Source of the DNA: Roseitalea sp964606055
Lineage (GTDB): Bacteria; Pseudomonadota; Alphaproteobacteria; Rhizobiales; Rhizobiaceae
Assembly: GCA_964606055.1 (NCBI GenBank)
Contig: CAZSFA010000180.1
Span: forward strand, 1 to 5,531
Reading direction: 5' to 3'
DNA: 5,531 bases
How positions within the stretch are numbered: the first letter of the stretch is position 1; every line of letters starts with the position of its first letter. A program made the position numbers and the translations under genes. Shown here in pieces: positions 1-5,035 of this stretch. The notes under the pieces are model-generated. The model saw only the letters and a program-made list of their open reading frames with translations. It ran no database searches and was not told the DNA's origin.

Positions 1-777
1 GACCTGATCGTACAAGGCGCCGAGCCGCTGTTCTTCCTCGACTATTTTGCAACCTCACGGCTGCGGGTCGACGAAGCCGCGCAGGTCGTGTCCGGCATTG
101 CAACGGGTTGCCGGGATGCCGGTTGCGCCCTGATCGGCGGCGAGACGGCGGAAATGCCCGGACTTTACGCGTCGGGCGACTATGATCTTGCCGGGTTTGC
201 GGTCGGGGCAGCCGAGCGTGGAGGCCTGTTGCCACGGGCCGACCTTGAGCAAGGTGACGTGCTGCTCGGTCTCGCATCGGCCGGGCTTCATTCCAACGGC
301 TTTTCGCTGGTGCGCCGCGTCAGCGAGCGAGCCGGCCTGACCCATGCCGATCCTGCACCTTTCGCCGCCGGCCGCACGCTTGGCGACGCGCTGCTTGATC
401 CGACCCGGATCTATGTGCGGCCGGTTCTGGCCGCGATACGGCAAACGGGGGCGGTCAAGGCGCTGGCGCACATCACCGGCGGCGGCATCGTCGAGAACCT
501 GCCGCGCGTCCTGCCCGCGACGCTATCGGCGCGCGTCGACCTGTCCGCCTTGGCCCCGCAGCCGGTGTTCGGTTGGCTGGCGGACGCCGGTGGCATCGCA
601 GTCGATGAAATGCTGCGCACGTTCAACTGCGGCGTCGGCATGGTCGTGGTCGTCCCCGCCGATCATGCGCGCGCCGTCGCCGATGTGTTGCGCGCCCACG
701 GCGAGACCGTCCTGCCGCTCGGGCATCTCGAAGCCGGGTCGGGCGCGGTCGTGTTCGACGGTGCGCTGAAGCTGTGA
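1..777 (+). CDS. purM: Phosphoribosylformylglycinamidine cyclo-ligase (AIR synthetase), 3' part
   Basis: PurM closes the imidazole ring: ATP plus formylglycinamidine ribonucleotide gives aminoimidazole ribonucleotide (AIR), in the cytoplasm, in de novo purine synthesis. The gene enters from the left edge in frame 1, and 258 codons plus the stop are present. The family is about 345-350 residues long, so roughly the first 90 residues are missing. Visible family motifs, numbered within the fragment: VQGAEPLFFLDYFAT (4-18), the glycine-rich GGETAEMPGLY (46-56), GDYDLAGFAVG (59-69), GLASAGLHSNGFSLVR (90-105), AHITGGGIVENLPRVLP (156-172) and EMLRTFNCGVGM (203-214). No frameshift or missing motif is seen. 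The stop codon overlaps the purN start by 4 bases, so the two genes are translationally coupled in one operon. GTG at position 88 is internal and not the true start. Confidence 0.97.
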   Translation, partial: DLIVQGAEPLFFLDYFATSRLRVDEAAQVVSGIATGCRDAGCALIGGETAEMPGLYASGDYDLAGFAVGAAERGGLLPRADLEQGDVLLGLASAGLHSNGFSLVRRVSERAGLTHADPAPFAAGRTLGDALLDPTRIYVRPVLAAIRQTGAVKALAHITGGGIVENLPRVLPATLSARVDLSALAPQPVFGWLADAGGIAVDEMLRTFNCGVGMVVVVPADHARAVADVLRAHGETVLPLGHLEAGSGAVVFDGALKL

Positions 778-1379
778 CCGATCCACGCCGATGGCGTGTC
801 GCCGTCATGATATCGGGCCGCGGATCGAACATGATGGCATTGGCCGATGCCTGCGCCCGCGCCGATTTCCCGGCTCGGATCGTCGGGGTGATCAGCGACC
901 GCACCGATGCGGGCGGCCTTGCGCTGGCGCGCAACCGCGCCATTGCCACGGCTGCGCTGCCCAAGTCCGATTTTGCCGACAAGCGAAGCCATGAGGCGGC
1001 GATCGACGCGCAATTGCGCGATTGGGATACCGAGATCGTCTGCCTTGCCGGCTTCATGCGGCTTCTGACCGCCGACTTCCTCGCGCCCTGGACGGGCCGC
1101 ATCATCAACATCCACCCCTCCCTTCTGCCCCGCCACAAGGGGCTGCAAACCCATGCGCGCGCGCTTGCGGCGGGCGATGCCGAGCACGGCGCCTCGGTTC
1201 ATCACGTGACGGCCGGCGTGGACGAAGGCCCGGTCATCGTGCAGGCGCAGGTGCCGGTTCTGGCGGAGGACACCGAGGATTCGCTTGCGGCAAGGATCCT
1301 TCCGGTCGAGCACCGCCTCTACCCCGAGGGGCTGCGGATGCTGATCGATGCGCTTGAACGCAACGTTGCCGATCGGTGA
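774..1379 (+). CDS. purN: Phosphoribosylglycinamide formyltransferase (GART)
   Basis: PurN transfers the formyl group of 10-formyltetrahydrofolate to glycinamide ribonucleotide, the third step of purine synthesis, in the cytoplasm. The 201-residue length fits the folate-dependent PurN family. ISGRGSNM (13-20) is the N-terminal phosphate-binding loop, and NIHPSLLP (112-119) supplies the catalytic Asn112 and His114. HGASVH (138-143) follows, and Asp150 in VDEGPVI is the third catalytic residue. These correspond to Asn106, His108 and Asp144 of the E. coli enzyme. The GTG start overlaps the purM stop (GTGA), and no strong Shine-Dalgarno is seen, which suggests coupling to purM translation. The next in-frame ATG (807) would remove the first beta strand, so GTG at 774 is preferred. 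All key residues are intact. Confidence 0.97.
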   Translation: MTDPRRWRVAVMISGRGSNMMALADACARADFPARIVGVISDRTDAGGLALARNRAIATAALPKSDFADKRSHEAAIDAQLRDWDTEIVCLAGFMRLLTADFLAPWTGRIINIHPSLLPRHKGLQTHARALAAGDAEHGASVHHVTAGVDEGPVIVQAQVPVLAEDTEDSLAARILPVEHRLYPEGLRMLIDALERNVADR

Positions 1380-1404
1380 CACGGTGACCAAATCTGCGTT
1401 GCGC

Positions 1405-1423
1405 GCTTGTGCGCCCCGCAAGC
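1405..1423 (+). terminator. Weak hairpin after purN, possible terminator
   Basis: Twenty-five bases after the purN stop, GCTTGTG (1405-1411) can pair with CGCAAGC (1417-1423). This gives a 7-bp stem with one G-U pair and a 5-base loop. No T-run follows, so it is not a textbook intrinsic terminator. It may attenuate read-through from purMN into the next gene, or it may be a chance structure. Confidence 0.25.
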
Positions 1424-1434
1424 AGCTTGATAAG
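1407..1434 (+). promoter_or_regulatory. Possible sigma-70-type promoter for the 149-residue secreted protein gene
   Basis: The gap between purN and the next gene contains TTGTGC (1407-1412), 16 bases, then GATAAG (1429-1434), which could serve as -35 and -10 boxes. The -35 matches the consensus at only 3 of 6 positions and the -10 at 4 of 6. This element overlaps the hairpin listed at 1405-1423, so at most one of the two readings may be functional. This is inference only. Confidence 0.2.
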
Positions 1435-1466
1435 AGTTGGCGTCGCTGCCGCAACCGGGGTTTGCC

Positions 1467-1916
1467 ATGCTGTTCCGATCACTGATCGCCATCGCCGTCG
1501 CCGGGATTGTCGCCCTGCCGGTCGCATCGTCCGCCGCCGACCGCCACACCGGCTACCAATCCCATGTGAGCGGCATCGCAACGCCGCACTGCGAGGACCC
1601 CAAGGTCCAGTCGCGCATCGTTTCGGGCTTCCGCCACAAGGCGCGCAACGAGTTGCATCGCCCCGACCTGGGCATCGCACAGATCGTGCACATCCATCAG
1701 AACCGCTTCGAGCCGCAGAAGCACGTTGACACGTTCACCGTGCCGCGCCGCTACTGCAAAGGCACGGCGATGCTGACAAACGGCGATCACCGAACGGTCT
1801 GGTATCTGATCGAGGGCGGCGCCGGCTTTGCGACGATCGGCGCCAATGTGGAGTTCTGCGTCTCCGGCTTTGATCATTGGAACGTCTACAACAGCTATTG
1901 CCGCGTGCTGCGCTGA
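1467..1916 (+). CDS. Secreted four-cysteine protein of unknown function
   Basis: The protein has 149 residues and I cannot assign it a function. Residues 1-24 look like a Sec signal peptide: Arg at position 4, a hydrophobic stretch of Leu/Ile/Ala/Val, and cleavage near ASSAA-D. The mature part is about 125 residues with four cysteines (42, 97, 131, 145), enough for two disulfides, as expected for a periplasmic or secreted protein. The C-terminal half is the most family-like: RRYC (94-97), NGDHRTVWYLIE (105-116), GFATIGANVEFCVSGFD (120-136) and WNVYNSYCRVLR (138-149). It resembles conserved hypothetical exported proteins of alphaproteobacteria, recalled rather than searched. The ATG at 1467 is chosen because it puts the signal peptide at the N-terminus and has CGGGG 6 bases upstream. 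The RNase T2 gene begins 4 bases after its stop, so the two are probably co-transcribed and perhaps work together outside the cytoplasm. Confidence 0.85.
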   Translation: MLFRSLIAIAVAGIVALPVASSAADRHTGYQSHVSGIATPHCEDPKVQSRIVSGFRHKARNELHRPDLGIAQIVHIHQNRFEPQKHVDTFTVPRRYCKGTAMLTNGDHRTVWYLIEGGAGFATIGANVEFCVSGFDHWNVYNSYCRVLR

Positions 1917-1920
1917 CGCC

Positions 1921-2598
1921 TTGCGCAGGCTGACGCTCGCCGCGCTGATCGGCGCGGCTTTCGCGCTGAGCGCCTGTGAACCGGAGGCGACGAGCGCCCC
2001 CGCCCGTGACGTGCCGTTGGGAACGGGGTTCGACTTCTACGTCCTCGCCCTGTCCTGGTCGCCCGGATATTGCGCCTCGCAGGGCAGTCGCGCCAACCGG
2101 GAGCAGTGTGGTGCGGGCGCCGATGATTTCGGCTTCGTGGTGCATGGGCTGTGGCCGCAGTTCGAGCGCGGCTGGCCGCAGGATTGCCCGACGGATGAAC
2201 CGCTGACCGTGCCGCGCGAACGGGCCGAGGACATGGCGGACATCATGCCATCGGTTGGCCTCGTGCGGCATCAGTGGCGCAAGCACGGCACGTGCAGCGG
2301 CTTGAGCCAGTCCGACTATTTCGATGTGACGCGCGCAGCCCTGGGGCGGATTGCGATCCCCGACGCGTTCGTCGACCGGACGTCGATCTCAACGCTGGAA
2401 CCGGACACGGTGGAACAGGCCTTTCGCGCCGCCAACGAAGGCCTGCCGGCCGACGCGATCGCCGTCACATGCGACCGTCGCTTTCTGCGCGACGTGCGAA
2501 TCTGCCTGACCCGCGATCTGGGCGGCTACGTGTCCTGCCCTGATGTCGATCGGCGCGCGTGCGATCTGGGGAGTGTGGTCGTGCCGCCGGACGGCTGA
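1921..2598 (+). CDS. RNase T2-family ribonuclease, predicted lipoprotein
   Basis: T2 ribonucleases cut single-stranded RNA through a 2',3'-cyclic phosphate, here probably in the periplasm or on a membrane. The gene encodes 225 residues from a TTG start 4 bases after the preceding stop. Residues 1-18 are a signal peptide ending in the lipobox LSAC, with Cys19 as the lipid site, followed by a Pro/Ala-rich linker. FDFYVLALSWSPGYC (37-51) is the family N-terminal strand and matches E. coli RNase I closely. VVHGLWPQ (73-80) is active-site segment 1 with catalytic His75, and HQWRKHGTC (117-125) is segment 2 with Lys121 and His122. The usual Glu of segment 2 is Gln118 here. Eight further cysteines (51, 63, 89, 125, 184, 195, 206, 214) can form four disulfides, which leaves Cys19 free for lipid. 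No Shine-Dalgarno is seen before TTG, so translation is probably coupled to the upstream gene. In-frame ATGs at 1828 and 1846 would bury the signal peptide. Confidence 0.92.
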   Translation: MRRLTLAALIGAAFALSACEPEATSAPARDVPLGTGFDFYVLALSWSPGYCASQGSRANREQCGAGADDFGFVVHGLWPQFERGWPQDCPTDEPLTVPRERAEDMADIMPSVGLVRHQWRKHGTCSGLSQSDYFDVTRAALGRIAIPDAFVDRTSISTLEPDTVEQAFRAANEGLPADAIAVTCDRRFLRDVRICLTRDLGGYVSCPDVDRRACDLGSVVVPPDG

Positions 2599-2623
2599 AC
2601 GCCGTCGACATCGGCCAACGGCG
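2590..2623. terminator. Convergent-gene hairpins between the RNase T2 and OMP-A genes
   Basis: GACGGC (2590-2595) and GCCGTC (2601-2606) form a 6-bp stem whose 5-base loop begins with the TGA stop of the RNase gene. A competing stem pairs CGCCGT (2600-2605) with ACGGCG (2618-2623). Either could stall polymerase arriving from both sides, since the RNase and OMP-A genes converge here with 47 bases between their stops. Neither strand has a T-run, so Rho-dependent or weak bidirectional termination is more likely than a classic intrinsic terminator. Confidence 0.35.
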
Positions 2624-2645
2624 CTGAACCACGGACGACGACACG

Positions 2646-3287
2646 TCAGAACTTGAAGCCGATCCCCAGACGGATCGAGTGGTCGTCAAAACTGATGCGT
2701 TCGCCGCCAATAATGTCAAAGGGCCGTTCGGCATAATCCGTGTAGCGGTACTCCAGCCGACCGAAGACATTGTCGGTCACAAGCACGTCGGCACCAATGC
2801 CCGCCGTCCAGCCGATATGTGTGTTGGATTCAGAGTTGTTGTTGGTCGACGCGGTCAGGCTCGTGGCAGCCACACCGGCCGTTGCGTAGATGAGAGCGGG
2901 ATCGAACGCATAGCCGATGCGGCCACGCAGCGAACCGAACGCGCCCTGCTCCAAAAGTCCTCCGCCGCCGGCCGGTACGTCGACAAACGAGTAGCCCACA
3001 TCACCTTCGATGCCAAAAACGTAGTTGCCGTTCTGGACGTTGAAGCCGCCAAATCCGCCCAAGACGAAATCATCGGCGTCCAACCGGTTACCATCGTCAT
3101 CGGCAAACCGGCCGAAGCTGTAGCCGCCGAACACACCAACATAGCTTCCCGACCAGTCCGTCGGCGCGAACGAGGCAACGGGCGCTGCCGGCTGCGTCGG
3201 CGCAGTGTAGATCGCATCGGCGGCCAAAGCTGGCGCCACGGCGACGAGTGAGGCCGCGACGGCCAGGCAGGAAGCTGCAAAACGCAT
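2646..3287 (-). CDS. Outer-membrane beta-barrel protein, Omp25/Omp31 type (OMP-A)
   Basis: This is a 213-residue small outer-membrane protein of the alphaproteobacterial 'porin family' with an OMP_b-brl-like domain. It is probably an 8-strand barrel that acts structurally or as a surface antigen rather than as a classical trimeric porin. The signal peptide is residues 1-22 (cleavage ALA-ADA), followed by a Pro/Ala-rich linker (30-41). The barrel opens with APTDWSGSYVGVFGGY (41-56). SNTHIGWTAGIGADV (154-168) and NVFGRLEYRYTDY (173-185) are the strongest family motifs, and the chain ends in Phe (GIGFKF), the usual BAM assembly signal. Loop 1 (62-74) is Asp-rich and another predicted loop (147-154) is Asn/Ser-rich. 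ATG at 3287 is chosen because GGAGA lies 7 bases upstream and it starts the signal peptide. It is closer to OMP-B than to OMP-C. Unlike its paralogues it has no T-tract terminator. Confidence 0.93.
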   Translation of the reverse strand: MRFAASCLAVAASLVAVAPALAADAIYTAPTQPAAPVASFAPTDWSGSYVGVFGGYSFGRFADDDGNRLDADDFVLGGFGGFNVQNGNYVFGIEGDVGYSFVDVPAGGGGLLEQGAFGSLRGRIGYAFDPALIYATAGVAATSLTASTNNNSESNTHIGWTAGIGADVLVTDNVFGRLEYRYTDYAERPFDIIGGERISFDDHSIRLGIGFKF

Positions 3288-3294
3288 GGGATTG

Positions 3295-3299
3295 TCTCC
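3295..3299 (-). promoter_or_regulatory. Ribosome-binding site of OMP-A
   Basis: GGAGA on the minus strand lies 7 bases before the ATG at 3287. It decides against the longer reading that would start near 3347 and bury the signal peptide. Confidence 0.75.
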
Positions 3300-3335
3300 G
3301 GTTGAGTTCGCTCTTGTTTCACCGAGCCGTCTATG

Positions 3336-3361
3336 CGCTGGAAGCAAGCCGAGCTCCAGCG
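3336..3361. promoter_or_regulatory. Inverted repeat in the OMP-A upstream region
   Basis: CGCTGGA (3336-3342) and TCCAGCG (3355-3361) are perfect 7-bp inverted arms 12 bases apart, centred about 61 bases before the OMP-A start codon. As RNA this would be a hairpin in the 5' leader; as DNA it could be an operator. The function is unknown. Confidence 0.35.
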
Positions 3362-3422
3362 TTCAGGTCGCCGGTGCGGCACGAGCGCTGACCACAACGT
3401 TACACGATGCCGGCAAACACAC

Positions 3423-3438
3423 TGTGACATTGCGCACA
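3423..3438. promoter_or_regulatory. CRP/FNR-family-like site upstream of OMP-A
   Basis: The sequence reads TGTGA, 6 bases, GCACA. It matches the E. coli CRP consensus TGTGA-N6-TCACA at 9 of 10 core positions. It lies between the OMP-B terminator and OMP-A, about 143 bases before the OMP-A start codon. A weak -10-like TAACGT (minus strand, 3403-3398) sits about where a class II activated promoter would need it, but it matches only 3 of 6 consensus bases. CRP specificity in Rhizobiales often differs from that in E. coli, so a regulator cannot be named. Confidence 0.3.
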
Positions 3439-3444
3439 CGCCAC

Positions 3445-3476
3445 AAAGAAAAGGCCGCGCGGTGTCCCGCACGGCC
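3445..3476 (-). terminator. Intrinsic terminator of OMP-B
   Basis: On the minus strand GGCCGTGCGG (3476-3467) pairs with CCGCGCGGCC (3462-3453) around a GACA loop. This gives a 10-bp stem with one G-U pair, followed directly by TTTTCTTT (3452-3445). The hairpin begins 26 bases after the OMP-B stop, which is a textbook Rho-independent layout and makes read-through into OMP-A unlikely. Confidence 0.88.
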
Positions 3477-3502
3477 CTGTTCGTGTTTGTCCGCAGATAC
3501 AG

Positions 3503-4141
3503 TCAGAACTTGACGCCGATGCCGGCGCGCACCGCGTGCTCGTTGAAGTCGATCGATTCCGATCCACCGACTGTGTAGGTCTTGCTGCCGTAATCGGTGT
3601 ATCGATACTCCAACCGCCCGAAGACGTTCTGGGTCAGGAGCACATCGGTGCCGACACCCGCTGTCCAGCCGATATGGGTGTTCGAGTCCGAATCCGGACC
3701 GATATCGAAAGTCGCACGGGTCGCCGCCACACCGGCAGCGACGTAGACCATGAACGGATCGAACGCATAGCCCACACGGCCGCGAAGCGAACCGAACGCG
3801 TTCTGGTCGGCAGTGGCGCCGCCGCTGGACCCGTCGGCAAACGAGTAGCCGACATCGGCGTCAACGCCATAGACCATGTCGCCGTTCTGGAAGTTGAAGC
3901 CGCCGAAGGCGCCAAGCGTGAACCCATCGGCGTCGAGGGAATCCCCGTTGCTGGAAAAACGGCCGAAGTTGTAGCCGCCGAAGGCGCCCAAATAGCCGCC
4001 CGACCAGTCGGTCGGCGCGAACGACTGAACCGGTGCGGTCGGCTGAACCGGTTGGGAATAGATGACGTCGGCAGCCGAAGCCAGCGATGTCGCCCCGGCC
4101 AAAGCGGCCGCAGCCGCCAACGAAACAGCAATTGTTCTCAT
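3503..4141 (-). CDS. Outer-membrane beta-barrel protein, Omp25/Omp31 type (OMP-B)
   Basis: This 212-residue paralogue of the other two barrel proteins is presumably inserted in the outer membrane by the BAM complex. The signal peptide is residues 1-23 (cleavage ASA-ADV), then a Pro/Gln-rich linker (28-40). The barrel opens with FAPTDWSGGYLGAFGGYNFGRF (41-62), then GGFNFQNGDMVYGVDADVGYSF (80-101), FGSLRGRVGYAFDP (116-129), SNTHIGWTAGVG (153-164) and NVFGRLEYRYTDY (172-184), with terminal Phe (GIGVKF). Most of the barrel matches OMP-A. Differences cluster in predicted surface loops: 63-73, 103-114, 143-153 and 185-199. The ATG at 4141 has GGAGA 8 bases upstream. A longer reading from 4264 adds 41 residues with no export signal at the N-terminus and is rejected. 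It has its own terminator and a 258-base gap on its 5' side, so it is probably monocistronic. Confidence 0.93.
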   Translation of the reverse strand: MRTIAVSLAAAAALAGATSLASAADVIYSQPVQPTAPVQSFAPTDWSGGYLGAFGGYNFGRFSSNGDSLDADGFTLGAFGGFNFQNGDMVYGVDADVGYSFADGSSGGATADQNAFGSLRGRVGYAFDPFMVYVAAGVAATRATFDIGPDSDSNTHIGWTAGVGTDVLLTQNVFGRLEYRYTDYGSKTYTVGGSESIDFNEHAVRAGIGVKF

Positions 4142-4149
4142 AACCCTGT

Positions 4150-4154
4150 TCTCC
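4150..4154 (-). promoter_or_regulatory. Ribosome-binding site of OMP-B
   Basis: GGAGA on the minus strand lies 8 bases before the ATG at 4141 and supports that start over the upstream in-frame ATGs. Confidence 0.75.
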
Positions 4155-4250
4155 GCAATGCAATGTCGGTGTTCGGCGGGCATCAACGCGATCACGCAGC
4201 CGCCGGCCACACTCATGCCTGCCAAAATGCCTGTCGGCCCCGTCGCGCGC

Positions 4251-4303
4251 AAACCGGTTTCCAAATCATGGTTTCGATATGCCTAATCCGTATCGAATTT
4301 GAA
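4251..4303 (-). promoter_or_regulatory. Putative OMP-B promoter/operator region
   Basis: This is an AT-richer patch in an otherwise GC-rich gap. It contains the perfect 10-bp palindrome AAACCGGTTT (4251-4260) and the dyad TTCGATA-N11-TATCGAA (4273-4297). On the minus strand TTCAAA (4303-4298) and CATATC (4281-4276) are 16 bases apart and could be -35 and -10 boxes, matching the consensus at 4 and 3 of 6 bases. If so, the dyad overlies the promoter and a protein bound there would block it. The promoter call is weak; the dyads themselves are directly visible. Confidence 0.35.
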
Positions 4304-4343
4304 CGGTTCCGGTAACCTTTCGGCAAGGAACCGCAGCGCGCAC

Positions 4344-4373
4344 AAAAGAAAGCCGCGCGGTTGCCCGCGCGGC
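4344..4373 (-). terminator. Intrinsic terminator of OMP-C
   Basis: On the minus strand GCCGCGCGG (4373-4365) pairs perfectly with CCGCGCGGC (4360-4352) around a GCAA tetraloop. The 9-bp stem is followed directly by TTTCTTTT (4351-4344). The hairpin starts 26 bases after the OMP-C stop, the same distance as in OMP-B, and the stem sequence is nearly the same. It should isolate OMP-C transcription from OMP-B. Confidence 0.9.
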
Positions 4374-4399
4374 CGTTCATGCAGCGTTTCCGAACGCCG

Positions 4400-5035
4400 T
4401 CAGAACTTGAAGCCGATACCGGCGCGGATCGAGTTCTCCGTCAGGCCCGAATCGATGCCGCCGCCAACGTCGAACGTTTTGGTCTCGTAGTCCGTGTAGC
4501 GGTACTCCAAACGCCCGAACACGTTGTCGGTGATCATGGCATCGGCGCCGACGCCGACCGTCCAACCCAGATGGGTGTTGCTGTCGTCGTCGCCACCACC
4601 GAGGTCGACTTCGGCGTTGGTCACGGCCAGACCTGCCGTTCCGTAAAGGAGGAACGGGTTGAAGTCATAACCCAGGCGCGCACGGACCGAACCGAACAGC
4701 CCCTGCGAGGCGGGACCGGACTCGATGCCGGAATAACCGATGTCGGCTTCCGCACCGTAGACGAAGGCGCCATTCTGGAAGTTGATACCGGCAAAGCCGC
4801 CGCCGCTGAACGCGTCGTCGTCCAGATCGCCGGCCGCATCGGTGTCGAACGTGCTCCAGTTGTAGGCGCCGAAAGCACCCAGATAGAAGCCCGACCAGTC
4901 GCTGGCAGGGGCATACTGGACCGGCGGGGGTGCGCTCGGCGTGGGGGGCGCGATGATGGCATCGGCTGCAAAGGCTGTCGAAGCCGTTGCCATCAGCACC
5001 GCCGTGGCGGTGGCACAAATGGCGTGTCGTTTCAT
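4400..5035 (-). CDS. Outer-membrane beta-barrel protein, Omp25/Omp31 type (OMP-C)
   Basis: This 211-residue protein is the most divergent of the three paralogues. The signal peptide is residues 1-23 (MKRH start, cleavage AFA-ADA), followed by a strongly Pro-rich linker (30-43). The barrel opens with SDWSGFYLGAFGAYNW (45-60), then GINFQNGAFVYGAEADIGYS (83-102), FGSVRARLGYDFNPFLLYGTAG (114-135), SNTHLGWTVGVGADAMITDNVFGRLEYRYTDY (152-183) and terminal Phe (RAGIGFKF). Loops near 64-75 and 144-152 are rich in Asp and Gly (LDDDAF, GGGDDDSN), so the surface should be acidic. The ATG at 5035 has GAGGAGA 6 bases upstream, the best ribosome-binding site in the window. A longer reading from 5230 lacks an N-terminal export signal. 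It is divergent from the antiporter gene and ends in its own terminator. The role (structural, antigen or small porin) cannot be read from sequence. Confidence 0.93.
   Translation of the reverse strand: MKRHAICATATAVLMATASTAFAADAIIAPPTPSAPPPVQYAPASDWSGFYLGAFGAYNWSTFDTDAAGDLDDDAFSGGGFAGINFQNGAFVYGAEADIGYSGIESGPASQGLFGSVRARLGYDFNPFLLYGTAGLAVTNAEVDLGGGDDDSNTHLGWTVGVGADAMITDNVFGRLEYRYTDYETKTFDVGGGIDSGLTENSIRAGIGFKF

Noticed and set aside
774..777. The 4-base purM/purN overlap as an unusual feature
   Set aside because: Such overlaps are routine in bacterial operons and purM-purN adjacency is common.
663..1454. 263-codon minus-strand open frame opposite purN
   Set aside because: It lies antisense to an intact, fully conserved purN and extends into purM. 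Its composition is that of a shadow frame and it shows no family motif.
1437..1466. TTG start at 1437 for the 149-residue secreted protein
   Set aside because: It would add ten residues before the signal peptide, and the ATG at 1467 has a better-placed upstream purine stretch.
1828..1920. ATG starts at 1828 or 1846 for the RNase T2
   Set aside because: They lie deep inside the upstream gene and would put 25-31 extra residues before the lipoprotein signal peptide.
3536..4315. Long plus-strand open frame (259 codons) opposite OMP-B, with similar ones opposite OMP-A (2679-3251) and OMP-C (4361-5119)
   Set aside because: They are antisense shadows of GC-rich genes. They look alike only because the sense proteins are paralogues, and they have no recognisable domain or export signal.
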